The notes under the pieces were generated by a model. That model was given only the letters and a program-made list of their open reading frames with translations. It had not been told where the DNA came from and made no database searches. A program made the translations under genes and the position numbers. This document shows positions 26,862 to 35,671 of a stretch of DNA of 42,392 bases, in pieces (the stretch's first letter is position 1; the number at the start of each line of letters is the position of its first letter). Location: the NCBI GenBank assembly GCA_024278985.1, contig JAJRSC010000018.1, positions 1-42,392 on the forward strand. Direction: 5' to 3'. This stretch comes from an archaeon. Its GTDB lineage: Archaea; AGJL01; Methanococci; Methanococcales; Methanocaldococcaceae.

Positions 26862-27790
26862 TTATTATGTTAATGGAAGACATTATTTTTTTATATAATA
26901 ATAAATCAACTTTGGAATTACTATTTTTGGCTAATAAGTATAGCTCTAAAAAAATAAGTTTATGCTCTATTATTAATGCCAAGTGTGGAAAATGTCCTGA
27001 GGACTGTATATATTGTTCTCAATCAATTTATCATAAAACAAACATAAATATTTATCCTTTAAAACCAATAAATGAGATTTTAGAAACTGCTAAAAAGTAT
27101 GATGGTGTTGTAGAAAGATTTAGTATTGTTGTTAGTGGAAAAAAAGTAAATGAAGATGAATTTAACAAAATTTTGGAGGCTATAGAAAAAATTAAAGAAG
27201 AGACAAATTTAAAAATATGCTGTTCTTTAGGACTATTAAATAAAGAGGAATTAAAAGAATTAAAAAAATTAGATGTAAGAATACATAATAACTTAGAGAC
27301 AAATAAGGACTATTTTAAAAATATCTGTTCTACACATTCATATGATGATAAAATAAAGGTTATTAAAACTGCCAAAAAATTGGGTTTAGAGGTTTGTAGT
27401 GGAGGAATTATTAGTTTAGGGGAGAGTTATATAGATAGAATAAAGTTGGCTTTAGAGCTTAGAGAGTTGGGTGTGGATAGTATTCCAATAAATATATTTC
27501 ATCCTATAGAAGGAACTAAGGCATATCAATATCTAAAAACTGGAAAAATAAAGATGTTAGATATTGACGAAATATTAAAAACAATAGCTATTTTTAAAAT
27601 TATTAATCCTAATGCAGAAATAAGATTAGCAGGAGGAAGATTATATTTAGGGGATTATCAAGCATTATCTTTATTAGCTTTAGATGGGTTAATGGTTGGG
27701 GATTATTTAACTACTAAAGGAAGAAAATTAAAAGATGATTTAAAAATGGTTGAAATTTATGAAAAAATACAGAAAAAAAATAGCTATTAA
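26858..27790 (+). CDS. bioB: Biotin synthase BioB
   Basis: Radical SAM enzyme (310 residues) that inserts sulfur into dethiobiotin. The [4Fe-4S]/SAM motif is C-x3-C-x2-C in CGKCPEDCIYCSQS. Further BioB signatures are ICCSLGLL, VCSGGIISLGES, IPINIFHPIEGT and IRLAGGRLYLGDYQA, which cover the expected [2Fe-2S] ligands (Cys, Cys, Cys, Arg). The spacing of the first motif argues against HmdB, a methanogen relative with C-x5-C-x2-C. It overlaps pyrI by 4 bp (ATGA) and the following gene by 32 bp, so these three are translationally coupled. In M. jannaschii-type methanogens biotin serves pyruvate carboxylase. Confidence 0.92.
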   Translation: MIIMLMEDIIFLYNNKSTLELLFLANKYSSKKISLCSIINAKCGKCPEDCIYCSQSIYHKTNINIYPLKPINEILETAKKYDGVVERFSIVVSGKKVNEDEFNKILEAIEKIKEETNLKICCSLGLLNKEELKELKKLDVRIHNNLETNKDYFKNICSTHSYDDKIKVIKTAKKLGLEVCSGGIISLGESYIDRIKLALELRELGVDSIPINIFHPIEGTKAYQYLKTGKIKMLDIDEILKTIAIFKIINPNAEIRLAGGRLYLGDYQALSLLALDGLMVGDYLTTKGRKLKDDLKMVEIYEKIQKKNSY

Positions 27791-28478
27791 AGAAAGTATA
27801 ATTAATTTAGTGGTTGATAATCCCAATTACTTTAATTTAGCAGAAGAAATAATATTAAAGTGTAGAGTAGAGATAGAGAGTTATATTATAAAACATCCAG
27901 AATTTTTATATTCATTAGAGCCAATAAATGTGGATGGTTATGGAATTATAAAAGAAATGGCCTTAGCAGGTTTTAAAACAAACACTGTACCAATGGCAGC
28001 AGTTGCAGGGGCAATTGCTGAGTTTGTTGTAAAAAATATCCCTTCAAAGTATGTAGTAGCTGAAAATGGTGGGGATATAGCATTAAAGGGAAAGGAGGTT
28101 TTAATAGGATTATATGCAGGAAAATCTAAGATTTCTGGAGAAATTGCATTTAGAATAAAAGACAAAAAAATTTATGGTGTATGTAGTTCATCAGCTACTT
28201 TTGGACATTCTATAAGTTTTGGTAATGCTGATATAGTTACAGTTTTTGCTAAAAGTCCAACCCTTGCAGATGCTGCTGCTACTGCAATATGTAATGCTAC
28301 TGTTGGAAAAGATAAAGAAGAGATGATAACTAAAGGCTTAGAAAAAGCTGATGATATTGATGGAATTGATGGAGTTTTTATTTCAGTTGATGATTTAGTT
28401 GGAGTTAAGGGTAAAATTCCAGATATTATAAAGGTCAATAAAAAAATCAGTATTAATGATTTATTTGAGGTATATTAA
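27759..28478 (+). CDS. UPF0280 protein, ApbE-like
   Basis: 239-residue member of the UPF0280 family, distantly related to ApbE flavin transferases. Visible are an early helical segment, VPMAAVAGAIAEFVV, YVVAENGGDIALKG, IGLYAGKS, VCSSSATFGHSISFGNADIV and AKSPTLADAAATAICN, all of which are the ApbE-like core motifs. Whether it moves FMN/FAD onto proteins or has another role is not known to me. ATG 27759 lies inside the last codons of bioB in another frame. The stop codon shares TTAA with the convergent regulator gene. Confidence 0.85.
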   Translation: MKKYRKKIAIKESIINLVVDNPNYFNLAEEIILKCRVEIESYIIKHPEFLYSLEPINVDGYGIIKEMALAGFKTNTVPMAAVAGAIAEFVVKNIPSKYVVAENGGDIALKGKEVLIGLYAGKSKISGEIAFRIKDKKIYGVCSSSATFGHSISFGNADIVTVFAKSPTLADAAATAICNATVGKDKEEMITKGLEKADDIDGIDGVFISVDDLVGVKGKIPDIIKVNKKISINDLFEVY

Positions 28479-29407
28479 TATCTTAGCATACTTTTAATAT
28501 GCTCCAATAATTCAATGGCATCTGACATTTTTTCAAGTTCTTTAATACTTAATATTGGAAGTTTAGAATATTCTTTTTCTTTTTTTTCAACAATTAGTAA
28601 GGAATAGCTATCTATTAACTTTGATAGTTCTTTAACAATTAAAGCCTTTTTTTCTACTTCAATATTTGTTTTTTCTTCAATATTGGTCAATACTATATTT
28701 TCCTTATTATTTTGAGCAACTGCATCAAAAGGAGCCTTTTCAAATACAAAAGACTTAAATCCTAATTCCTTTAAAAATTTTAATGCCTCTTTTTTATAGT
28801 CGTCAATTTCTAAATTTTCATTAAATTCTAATTCATTAGATTCTTTTTCAAATAAATCAATTCCCTTTACAAGTGGAACATCTAAAACTTCCTCAATCTT
28901 CATAGCTACCTCTATTGAAGGATTAGCTGACTGTGTTTCATATTTATATATTGCCTTTCTTGATACTCCAACAGCTTCAGCCAACTTTCCAGCAGATATT
29001 CCTAACTCTTCTCTGACTTTTTTTAGTTGATATCCATCAATTTTAACAAAAAATCCTCCTCTATTTGCATAAATAATAGGTGGCGAGCCTTCTAAGTAAT
29101 CCTTAAATGTCTCTAAATTTACAGATTTTATATTATATCTATCATAAACTACTCCCCTCTCCATTGGAGCATTTCTTGTTCTAATCCCAATTATTAAAGG
29201 AATTGCATTTAAGATATAACTTATTTTTTTTAGTTCATAGGCTTGGTCTTTACTTAAACTGTCAATATTTTTTAAAATTTTTAAGATTAATCTAATATCA
29301 TCTCTACTGGCAAATATATCAAAACAACTTCTACCCAATGGCTTAGAAACTCTAAAATGATGTAATTTTAATATTTGGATACATTCTTCTATTAACATTT
29401 CTCTCAT
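28475..29407 (-). CDS. Archaeal HTH (XRE-type) transcriptional regulator
   Basis: 310 residues. The centre holds a Cro/C1-type helix-turn-helix (LKKVREELGISAGKLAEAVGVSRKAIYKYE, broken here as LKKVREELGIS and GVSRKAIYKYETQSANPS). The N-terminal ~125 residues (CIQILKLHHF ... CFDIFASRDD ... LIIGIRTRNAPMERGVVYDRY) form a domain resembling nuclease-fold DNA/effector-binding modules, and the C-terminal ~110 residues are a second alpha/beta domain. This architecture is a conserved archaeal family of putative regulators; the target genes are unknown. ATG 29407 follows GGAGGGG; an upstream ATG would lie before that site. A 510-bp gene-free region precedes it. Confidence 0.85.
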   Translation of the reverse strand: MREMLIEECIQILKLHHFRVSKPLGRSCFDIFASRDDIRLILKILKNIDSLSKDQAYELKKISYILNAIPLIIGIRTRNAPMERGVVYDRYNIKSVNLETFKDYLEGSPPIIYANRGGFFVKIDGYQLKKVREELGISAGKLAEAVGVSRKAIYKYETQSANPSIEVAMKIEEVLDVPLVKGIDLFEKESNELEFNENLEIDDYKKEALKFLKELGFKSFVFEKAPFDAVAQNNKENIVLTNIEEKTNIEVEKKALIVKELSKLIDSYSLLIVEKKEKEYSKLPILSIKELEKMSDAIELLEHIKSMLRY

Positions 29408-29567
29408 AAATATCCCCTCCAAATGATTTTCATATATAATATTTTCTATTTACATTTATAAAGATTTGTTTATATTCCCAAAATTTGTAAAAAAATAAAA
29501 TTTTTGAGATATTTAAGAAATTAATAGATTCTATTAAAAAAATAATTAATCTTTCCTGCTTTTATAT

Positions 29568-29587
29568 GAAACCTTTAAAAAGGTTTC
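29568..29587. repeat. 9-bp perfect hairpin
   Basis: GAAACCTTT-AA-AAAGGTTTC, a perfect inverted repeat with a 2-base centre, too tight for a stable RNA loop unless inner pairs open. It could be a protein site for a dimeric regulator. It lies 9 bases before a second, larger hairpin. Confidence 0.5.
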
Positions 29588-29596
29588 AACCAAAGA

Positions 29597-29629
29597 GATA
29601 CATTACCTCGCTTCACTCGGTAATGTATC
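29597..29629. repeat. 11-bp perfect hairpin followed by T7
   Basis: GATACATTACC pairs perfectly with GGTAATGTATC around the 11-base loop TCGCTTCACTC, which is unusually GC-rich for this region. T7 follows on the + strand, so it looks like a hairpin-plus-T terminator, yet no + strand gene ends nearby. It may be a small RNA end, a mobile-element relic or a repeat found elsewhere in the genome. Confidence 0.55.
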
Positions 29630-29917
29630 ATAGTTTTTTTGCTTTTATAAGTCCTCTTTCAGATTTTGGTACGAGAAAATTGGTAAAAAATATTATTAAT
29701 TTTTTTTGGTTTTAATTGCTTATTTTTTGAAGTTTTTATTATTTTGAATTTTATTTATATCTCTTTTAGGTTTGTATCTTACTTATATTATCTATTTATA
29801 GAGATTTTTTAATATAGTTTATAAAATATATTCATAATCTTTCTTACACTTATAAAGGTTTTAATAATCAGAAATAATAAGTATAAAAACATAACCCTAA
29901 AATAAATAAAATAATAT

Positions 29918-30622
29918 TTAAATGTCCTCAATATCTGTAATAATATAATTACCTTCTTTACCTTCAAAACCTTTAACTAAAAATGTCTTAGCATTTAACT
30001 TAAAGCATATATGTCTAATAGTATCCTCAACTCCAAGTTCTTCCAATAAATCTAAGATATTAGGAATTAATTTTTCAAGGGTTGAGTGTGGTAAATAAAA
30101 CCTTTTTGTTGAAGTTCCAAAATGTATTTTTCCAAATGTTTTAATTTTAACATCAACATCATCTGGAGAAATTTCTCCACAATTTTTACAGATATAAACT
30201 AAACCTTTTGGTTTTATTTTTGGTTCAACTATTGATTTACAATTTTTACAGTAGTAGTTTGTATATATTGTTTGAATATTTAGTTCAAATATAGCAGGAA
30301 TCTTTAATTCTAATGGTTGTCCTCTATTAAAAAGTTCATCATCTGGAATGGGAGGAATTTCATGAGGGTATATTTTTCCTTTTATTATCTTTTCTACAAT
30401 TTTTACACTTTTCTCCTCAGTAATTCTCCCAAAAATTTCATAATATTTATTTTTTTCTAATGGAATATTTGAGATAAAATTAGCAATTCCATCTTTATCT
30501 ACCATTGTTCCAGTGTAAAATTTAACTCCATCTTCAGTTTCTCTTTCCCTTATATCTAAAATTTTAACCTTTGTTATTATTTGACTACCAGGAAGTAATT
30601 CCTTAATTTTACCTAAAACCAT
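29918..30622 (-). CDS. RPA-like OB-fold protein with zinc finger
   Basis: 234 residues. The N-terminal ~95 residues (GSQIITKVKILDIRERETEDGVKFYTGTMVDKDGIANF) have the strand pattern of an OB fold, and the middle contains a four-cysteine zinc ribbon (CKNC ... CKNC). Together this recalls the C-terminal part of archaeal replication protein A, where an OB fold carries a zinc finger. It directly follows the next gene upstream (0 bp gap; GGAGGAGG overlaps that stop), suggesting the two products form a complex, like RPA and its associated protein. A role in single-stranded DNA binding is inferred from architecture. Confidence 0.6.
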   Translation of the reverse strand: MVLGKIKELLPGSQIITKVKILDIRERETEDGVKFYTGTMVDKDGIANFISNIPLEKNKYYEIFGRITEEKSVKIVEKIIKGKIYPHEIPPIPDDELFNRGQPLELKIPAIFELNIQTIYTNYYCKNCKSIVEPKIKPKGLVYICKNCGEISPDDVDVKIKTFGKIHFGTSTKRFYLPHSTLEKLIPNILDLLEELGVEDTIRHICFKLNAKTFLVKGFEGKEGNYIITDIEDI

Positions 30623-31297
30623 TTAATCCTCCTCCTTTAACAATTCTTTAATCTTTGGGAGGACAATATCCTCAACAAATATTTTTTGTGCAATGTATTC
30701 CTTTGGTTGTACTATAACAGGCATGTCATTTAATGATAAAGATATTGCTCTATGTCTTCCTTTCTCTGTTTCATATTCCATAACTCCAAACCTAACAAAT
30801 CCTCTAATAAACATTCCACTATATATTTCAGGATTTGCCTTAATTCCAAATAATCTTAACCTTCCCCAACTATATCCATCAAATACTCTAAATATAGTGT
30901 AATCTTTCCCTGTGGATGTAGTTCTATGTTCTAATCCTACAACTATTCCAGTTATTATAGCCCTTTGAATAGGAATTCCTTTAATATCTAAATATGTTAT
31001 TCTCTCATCTTCGTCATCAATTCTTTTTAAAAACTTTTCTTTACATAGTGATAATGGAATAGGAACAGATGTTCTTAATTCTGTTCCTTTTGCTATCTTT
31101 AAATCCTCTAAATTTCCAATAAATCTAAATTCTTTTTTTGGAAATGGTTCATATGTTCCCAATATAGCCTCATAATCATCAGCAGTTATTTTTAAATATG
31201 TCTCTTCTATTTCTTCAATACCTTCATCAGTATATACTTCTGAATATTTAACTATTTCATATCCATCTTCATAGATTTTTATATCATACCTGACCAT
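30623..31297 (-). CDS. RPA-associated OB-fold protein
   Basis: 224 residues with a central OB-like segment (IQRAIITGIVVGLEHRTTSTGKDYTIFRVFDGYSWGRLRLFG shown in parts: RAIITGIVVGLEHR, FRVFDGYSWGRLRLFG, GMFIRGFVRFG). The N-terminus is acidic (VYTDEGIEEIEETYLKI), and the C-terminus is helical (EDIVLPKIKELLKEED). The pattern matches the archaeal RPA family COG3390 type, usually encoded beside an RPA gene, as here. ATG 31297 follows GGGGATA. No enzyme motif is seen. Confidence 0.6.
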   Translation of the reverse strand: MVRYDIKIYEDGYEIVKYSEVYTDEGIEEIEETYLKITADDYEAILGTYEPFPKKEFRFIGNLEDLKIAKGTELRTSVPIPLSLCKEKFLKRIDDEDERITYLDIKGIPIQRAIITGIVVGLEHRTTSTGKDYTIFRVFDGYSWGRLRLFGIKANPEIYSGMFIRGFVRFGVMEYETEKGRHRAISLSLNDMPVIVQPKEYIAQKIFVEDIVLPKIKELLKEED

Positions 31298-31331
31298 ATT
31301 ATCCCCAATAAATAATTTATTTTTACTAATA

Positions 31332-31922
31332 TTATAAAAAGTTAATTAATTTTAAAAGAGCTTCATAAGAAGTTAAAAATAATTTTATTGAGAATATAAT
31401 AAAAACAAGTGCTGCAAATTTATTAAAAATAAAAAGATTTTTTTCATCTAAATTTATTTTAGAACTAATCATTCCAGCAGATAAAAATGCTAATGCAATT
31501 CCCAAATATAGATAAATTAAACTTAAAATTAAACTACTATTTAAAAAAGGAGTTATAATAATTGCAAAAAATACCATTGCCTTAGGATTACTAAGATTTA
31601 ATATTAATCCTTGTAAATATATATGTTTTTTATTAATATTAATATCTTTTAGTTTTACATTTTCTTTTAAAATATTTATTGCCAAATAAATTAAATATAT
31701 TGCCCCAATACTTCCAACTATAAACTGAAAATATGGATTTTTTCCTAAACTTTCAAGTCCTATATATACTAAAAATAAATATACTATATTCCCTGATAAT
31801 ATGCCACTAACTGCTAATAATACCTCTGTAAGCCCATATTTTAATCCAGTCCTTATTATAAAAAATATATCTGGTCCAGGAGTTAATGCAGCAATAAATC
31901 CAATTATTGCTAACTCTATCAT
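31332..31922 (-). CDS. LysE/RhtB-family amino acid exporter
   Basis: 196 residues with six predicted membrane helices and the family signatures FIAALTPGPDIFFIIRTGLKYG near the N-terminus (here in two parts, FIAALTPGPD and FIIRTGLKYG) and LILNLSNPKAMVFF in the middle. Family members export basic or neutral amino acids and related compounds; the substrate is not readable from sequence. It follows the Mur-ligase-like gene by 11 bp and may be co-transcribed with it. AAGGA precedes the ATG. Confidence 0.85.
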   Translation of the reverse strand: MIELAIIGFIAALTPGPDIFFIIRTGLKYGLTEVLLAVSGILSGNIVYLFLVYIGLESLGKNPYFQFIVGSIGAIYLIYLAINILKENVKLKDININKKHIYLQGLILNLSNPKAMVFFAIIITPFLNSSLILSLIYLYLGIALAFLSAGMISSKINLDEKNLFIFNKFAALVFIIFSIKLFLTSYEALLKLINFL

Positions 31923-31933
31923 AAAAAAAATCC

Positions 31934-33106
31934 TTAATTTATTTTTGTTCTTAGAATTACTAAACTGTTGTTGTTAAAAGTTTTTGGTAGTGATTTTAAA
32001 TATTTCCCTTTAATATAGTTACTTAACTCTTTCCCAATATCTCCAACAAAATAATAGTTAGCAGAATATTTTTTTAATATATCTTTTAACTTTAAAATAT
32101 CAATTTCCTCACATACAACTCCAAAATCTCCCCCAATATATATATCCCCATCTTTAAAAATATCTAAAAAATCCTTAATAGCATAATCAATTGCTTTAAC
32201 ATCTAAACCAGGATTTATATTTTTTATAATATAATATTTATTTTTCTCAACTTCCATTCTATTTTTTAACCTAAATGTTTTAATTTTATTAATTATTTTT
32301 TCTTCATCCATCAAATTTTTACAAATTTCAAAGGCAAATATTATATTTTCTATAAAATGAGTACCCAAAATAGAATGATTTAGATTAAATTCAATATCCT
32401 TATAAACAAATGATAGAGGATATTTATTTTTTATTAAAATATTTTCTGTATCTAAAATATTTGCATTAACATTTATATTATATCTTCTTATATCCTTTAT
32501 ATTTACATATCCTTTTTTAGCAAATTTTAAAGTTGAATACTTAGCAAATAAGGCATTTCTTTTATTCTTAGCAATTTTATAATTTTCAACAATGTTTATA
32601 ATTCCTCCATAATCACATTTAACTAACCCTAAAGAACATTCAAATACATATAAATCATAATTATACTTCTCTAAAATCTTTAAAAGAGTAACAGGAGTTA
32701 TTGAGCCATAATTAGAGTTATGTAAAAAAATATTTTTATATTCATCTTTTAAAATATGATATATTAATTCTGTTGTTGTAGTTTTTCCTTTTACTCCTGT
32801 TATACATATAATATTTTTATTGTAATAATCCTCTTCAATAATTTGAGAAACTGCTTCATGAAAAGAAACAAAATTATCAATTGGACAATGAATAGGGGCT
32901 ATGACTTTCTCATATTTCTCAAAATCTGGCTTATCTAAAAAGAGTTTAATATCATATTTAGACTTTAATTTTTGATAGTATTTTTTAGCTTCATCAGATT
33001 TTAAAGTTTTTTTGTATATATCATATACATCTACTTTAATACCCCTTTTTAAATAGTATTCAGCCAAATCCAGAGCACCATGATTTACATCAACTAACAA
33101 CAACAT
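31934..33106 (-). CDS. cfbE: Mur ligase family protein, probable coenzyme F430 synthetase CfbE
   Basis: 390 residues with a Mur-ligase layout: an N-terminal Rossmann-like part (LLLVDVNHGALDLAEYYL), an ATP loop ITGVKGKTTTTELIYHIL, a central domain (NSNYGSITPVTLL, VFECSLGLVKCDYGG, GTHFIENIIFAFEICK) and a C-terminal ligase domain. Methanogens without peptidoglycan use a MurD-like ligase, CfbE, to close the last ring of coenzyme F430, and this protein has the right size and form. The alternative is another archaeal Mur-like ligase of unknown substrate. No other cfb gene is in the window. It overlaps the upstream lipoprotein-like gene by 17 bp. Confidence 0.6.
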   Translation of the reverse strand: MLLLVDVNHGALDLAEYYLKRGIKVDVYDIYKKTLKSDEAKKYYQKLKSKYDIKLFLDKPDFEKYEKVIAPIHCPIDNFVSFHEAVSQIIEEDYYNKNIICITGVKGKTTTTELIYHILKDEYKNIFLHNSNYGSITPVTLLKILEKYNYDLYVFECSLGLVKCDYGGIINIVENYKIAKNKRNALFAKYSTLKFAKKGYVNIKDIRRYNINVNANILDTENILIKNKYPLSFVYKDIEFNLNHSILGTHFIENIIFAFEICKNLMDEEKIINKIKTFRLKNRMEVEKNKYYIIKNINPGLDVKAIDYAIKDFLDIFKDGDIYIGGDFGVVCEEIDILKLKDILKKYSANYYFVGDIGKELSNYIKGKYLKSLPKTFNNNSLVILRTKIN

Positions 33107-33713
33107 TGTTTATATCCCCTACTAATATAGCAATTATAAACCTACTCTCTGCTTTATCCAACTCTTTTGTTGAATTACCTTCAATAATAAATACATTTCC
33201 AATTCTTTTTATAGTTGCTGTATTGTTTGTTTTATAAATCTCAATAACCATAGTTTTATTATTTGTAGTTAAATATCTAACTTCCTCAGGTGTGAAGTAA
33301 GTATATTTTTCAGTTCCATTATAAAATATTGCTTTGGCATTGACAGTTCCATTTTTTTCTTTATTAAGCTCAATAATTATATTATGTGGATAAAATTGAT
33401 TAAACCATTTTAACTTTGTTATTAGGTCAATCATTGAGACTCCTCCCTCTTCTGGAGAGATATTAAAGTCTCCTCTTATATAGAGTAGTTTTTTTGTATG
33501 ATAGTACTCATAAATCTCTTTATCAGTTGTATTTATAAGTCTAACTTTTTTAGCCTCTCCTATAGTTGCCCTTAAAGGAATCTCTATTGGTTCATTTTTA
33601 TATTCTATAATAATTTTATTTTTCATATCCTTTAAAGATGTTGAATTGTTAATACACATTGTTAAGGAAACAAACATTACAGAAACAATAAATAGAATTA
33701 ACAATTTTCTCAT
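33090..33713 (-). CDS. Secreted lipoprotein-like protein of unknown function
   Basis: 207 residues starting with a signal peptide (MRKLLILFIVSVMFVSLTMC); the LTMC end resembles a lipobox with Cys20 as the anchored residue. The mature part is mixed alpha/beta with many N-x-S/T sequons (NNS, NTT, NIS, NGT, NNT, NST), fitting an external glycosylated protein. I do not recognise a family. ATG 33713 follows GAGGGAT and stands 2 bp after the signal peptidase gene, so an export enzyme and an exported protein are coupled. It overlaps the Mur-ligase-like gene by 17 bp. Confidence 0.75.
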   Translation of the reverse strand: MRKLLILFIVSVMFVSLTMCINNSTSLKDMKNKIIIEYKNEPIEIPLRATIGEAKKVRLINTTDKEIYEYYHTKKLLYIRGDFNISPEEGGVSMIDLITKLKWFNQFYPHNIIIELNKEKNGTVNAKAIFYNGTEKYTYFTPEEVRYLTTNNKTMVIEIYKTNNTATIKRIGNVFIIEGNSTKELDKAESRFIIAILVGDINNVVVS

Positions 33714-33715
33714 AA

Positions 33716-34333
33716 CTATCCCTCTTTTAAGTATCTATATCCATAATATAGAACAATTCCTAATATAATTAAATACCAATACTCTTTTGCATAAATTGAA
33801 AGATATCCCAAGTATGGAATAACAAGGGGCTTTCCATTGATTGTAACAACTTTCTGGACTATTTGGTCCTTTCTTATAAGTTCTGGGTCATGAATTGGAT
33901 TATTATCTCCTTTTGTTATATAGTAGGTTTCTCCTCTAAAATCTATTTTTTTAATAACTCTATGTACAACAGGAAGAGTATTAAAATAACCATCAATTTC
34001 ATAGATATAAAAATTATCTGCTTTTCCAAGATATTTTATAACAATACTATTTTTTTTAGAAACATTAAATAAAAATAATGTATCTTCTGGATTTTTCTTT
34101 ATTAATGCATAGATATTAAAATTTATATTTGGCCAATGAGCTTTATATACAACAATATCCCCAACATTTATATCTTTAAACTCCCAACCTGCATTTTCTA
34201 CAATTATTAAATCACCTCTTTTAAAAACTGGATACATACTATTAGAAACAACAACATTAATATGACTCCAAATTATAAAAAGAAAGATTAAAAAAATAAT
34301 CCATTCATATAATTCTTTTTTATTTATTTTGAT
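33716..34333 (-). CDS. Type I signal peptidase, start codon missing or non-canonical
   Basis: S26B-type signal peptidase. The nucleophile Ser is in VVSNSMYP, a His in PVVHRVIKK and Asp residues in KGDNNPIHD give the archaeal Ser-His-Asp arrangement. A C-terminal membrane helix (YLIILGIVLYYGYRYL) is present. The first ATG (34237) lies inside the SNSMYP motif and would lose the nucleophile and the N-terminal membrane helix. The same frame continues upstream for 32 codons with a clear helix (WIIFLIFLFIIW) to ATC 34333, four bases after GGTGA, exactly where an ATG is expected. A stop at 34346-34348 closes the frame. So the start is AUC, mutated, or misread. Full length would be 205 residues. Confidence 0.75.
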   Translation of the reverse strand: MKINKKELYEWIIFLIFLFIIWSHINVVVSNSMYPVFKRGDLIIVENAGWEFKDINVGDIVVYKAHWPNINFNIYALIKKNPEDTLFLFNVSKKNSIVIKYLGKADNFYIYEIDGYFNTLPVVHRVIKKIDFRGETYYITKGDNNPIHDPELIRKDQIVQKVVTINGKPLVIPYLGYLSIYAKEYWYLIILGIVLYYGYRYLKEG

Positions 34334-34378
34334 ACTCTCACCTAATTATAATATTATTATAATATTAAAAAATATTAA

Positions 34379-35671
34379 TTAAAAGAAAGGACATCTAAAG
34401 TTCTCTCCTGCATATTTAGATAATCCAAGTTCTTCCTCAATTCTTATAAGTTGGTTATATTTTGCAGTTCTTTCTCCTCTTGCATGAGCACCTGTTTTTA
34501 TTTGTCCAGAGTTTAAAGCAACAGATAAATCTGCAATTGTTGTATCTTCAGTTTCTCCACTTCTGTGAGAAACAATAACACCATAACCATTTCTAAATGC
34601 TAAATTAGCAGCATCAATTGCTTCACTTAATGTTCCTATTTGATTAACCTTTAACAATAATGCATTTGCTGCCTTTCTTTTAATACCTTCCTTTAATCTT
34701 TCAACATTGGTAACAAATAAGTCATCTCCAACTATTTGTATATCTAACTCTTTAGTAATTATTGCAAAACCTTCAAAATCTTCCTCATGGAATGGGTCCT
34801 CAATTGAGACAATTGGATATCTATTTACTAAATCTTTATAATACTCTAAAAGTTCCTCTCTACTTAGTTTTTTTCCATCAATATAATAAACTCCTTCTTC
34901 CTTATTGTAAAATTCTGTGGCAGCTGCATCTAAGGCAAATACTACCTTATCCTCATAGCCTGATTTTTTTACACTTTCAACCAGTAAATCTAATGCTTCA
35001 TCACTCTTTTTTAAAGGTGGAGCAAAACCACCCTCATCTCCTACATTTATAGCTCCTTTTCCATATTTATCAATAATTACATTTTTGAGAGTATGATATA
35101 CCTCTACCCCTATCCTTATTGCTTCACTTATAGAACTTGCTCCAACTGGCATAATCATAAACTCCTGTATTGCTAAATCATTACCAGCATGTTTTCCGCC
35201 ATTTATTATATTCATTAGTGGAACTGGAAGGATATAGCTATTTATGCCTCCTAAGTATTTATAAAGTGGTAATTTTGCAGTACTTGCAGCTGCTTTGGCA
35301 ACTGCCAAGGATACTGCCAATATTGCATTTGCTCCAAGTTTTGATTTATTTGGAGTTCCATCAAGTTCTATCATAATATAATCTATTTCTCTCTGCATTC
35401 TTGAATCATATCCAATAAGTTCTGGCTTTATTATTGAGTTAATATTTTCAACTGCCATTAAAACTCCTTTTCCACCAAATCTTTTTTCCCTGTCTCTTAA
35501 CTCTAATGCCTCATGTGTCCCTGTTGATGCACCACTTGGAACTATAGCTCTTCCATAACCATTTCCCTTAGTTAAAACTTCAACTTCAACAGTTGGGTTA
35601 CCTCTTGAGTCTATAACTTCTCTGGCTATAATATCCTTAATTTCAAATTTCTCATCTATATTAATAAGCAT
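34379..35671 (-). CDS. eno: Enolase
   Basis: Interconverts 2-phosphoglycerate and phosphoenolpyruvate, mainly in gluconeogenesis here; 430 residues, normal for the family. Motifs are [103 protein letters not shown] and [15 protein letters not shown], covering the Mg2+ ligands and catalytic Glu/Lys. The ATG follows GGAGGG. The ~375-bp upstream region suggests its own promoter. Confidence 0.97.
   Translation of the reverse strand: MLINIDEKFEIKDIIAREVIDSRGNPTVEVEVLTKGNGYGRAIVPSGASTGTHEALELRDREKRFGGKGVLMAVENINSIIKPELIGYDSRMQREIDYIMIELDGTPNKSKLGANAILAVSLAVAKAAASTAKLPLYKYLGGINSYILPVPLMNIINGGKHAGNDLAIQEFMIMPVGASSISEAIRIGVEVYHTLKNVIIDKYGKGAINVGDEGGFAPPLKKSDEALDLLVESVKKSGYEDKVVFALDAAATEFYNKEEGVYYIDGKKLSREELLEYYKDLVNRYPIVSIEDPFHEEDFEGFAIITKELDIQIVGDDLFVTNVERLKEGIKRKAANALLLKVNQIGTLSEAIDAANLAFRNGYGVIVSHRSGETEDTTIADLSVALNSGQIKTGAHARGERTAKYNQLIRIEEELGLSKYAGENFRCPFF

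Larger units (their letters stand above)
29408..29917. other. 510-bp gene-free region with two hairpins and a 49-codon reading frame
   Basis: Very AT-rich spacer between the HTH regulator and the RPA-like operon, both on the minus strand. It holds two perfect inverted repeats (29568-29587 and 29597-29629), a T7 directly after the second (29634-29640), and an ATG-initiated 49-codon frame on the + strand (29566-29715) that runs through both hairpins. That frame has no ribosome binding site and no similarity I recognise. The HTH promoter should lie near its 29408 end. I see no tRNA or H/ACA structure. Confidence 0.6.

Noticed and set aside
29568-29629. CRISPR-like repeats
   Set aside because: Two different hairpins, not repeated units with spacers; no cas genes anywhere in the window.
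29566-29715. 49-codon + strand frame as a gene or transposase remnant
   Set aside because: No ribosome binding site, no recognised similarity, and the codons run through two inverted repeats; kept only as part of the region note.
33863-34072. 69-codon + strand frame over the signal peptidase gene
   Set aside because: Antisense shadow without start signal; the minus-strand frame carries the peptidase motifs.
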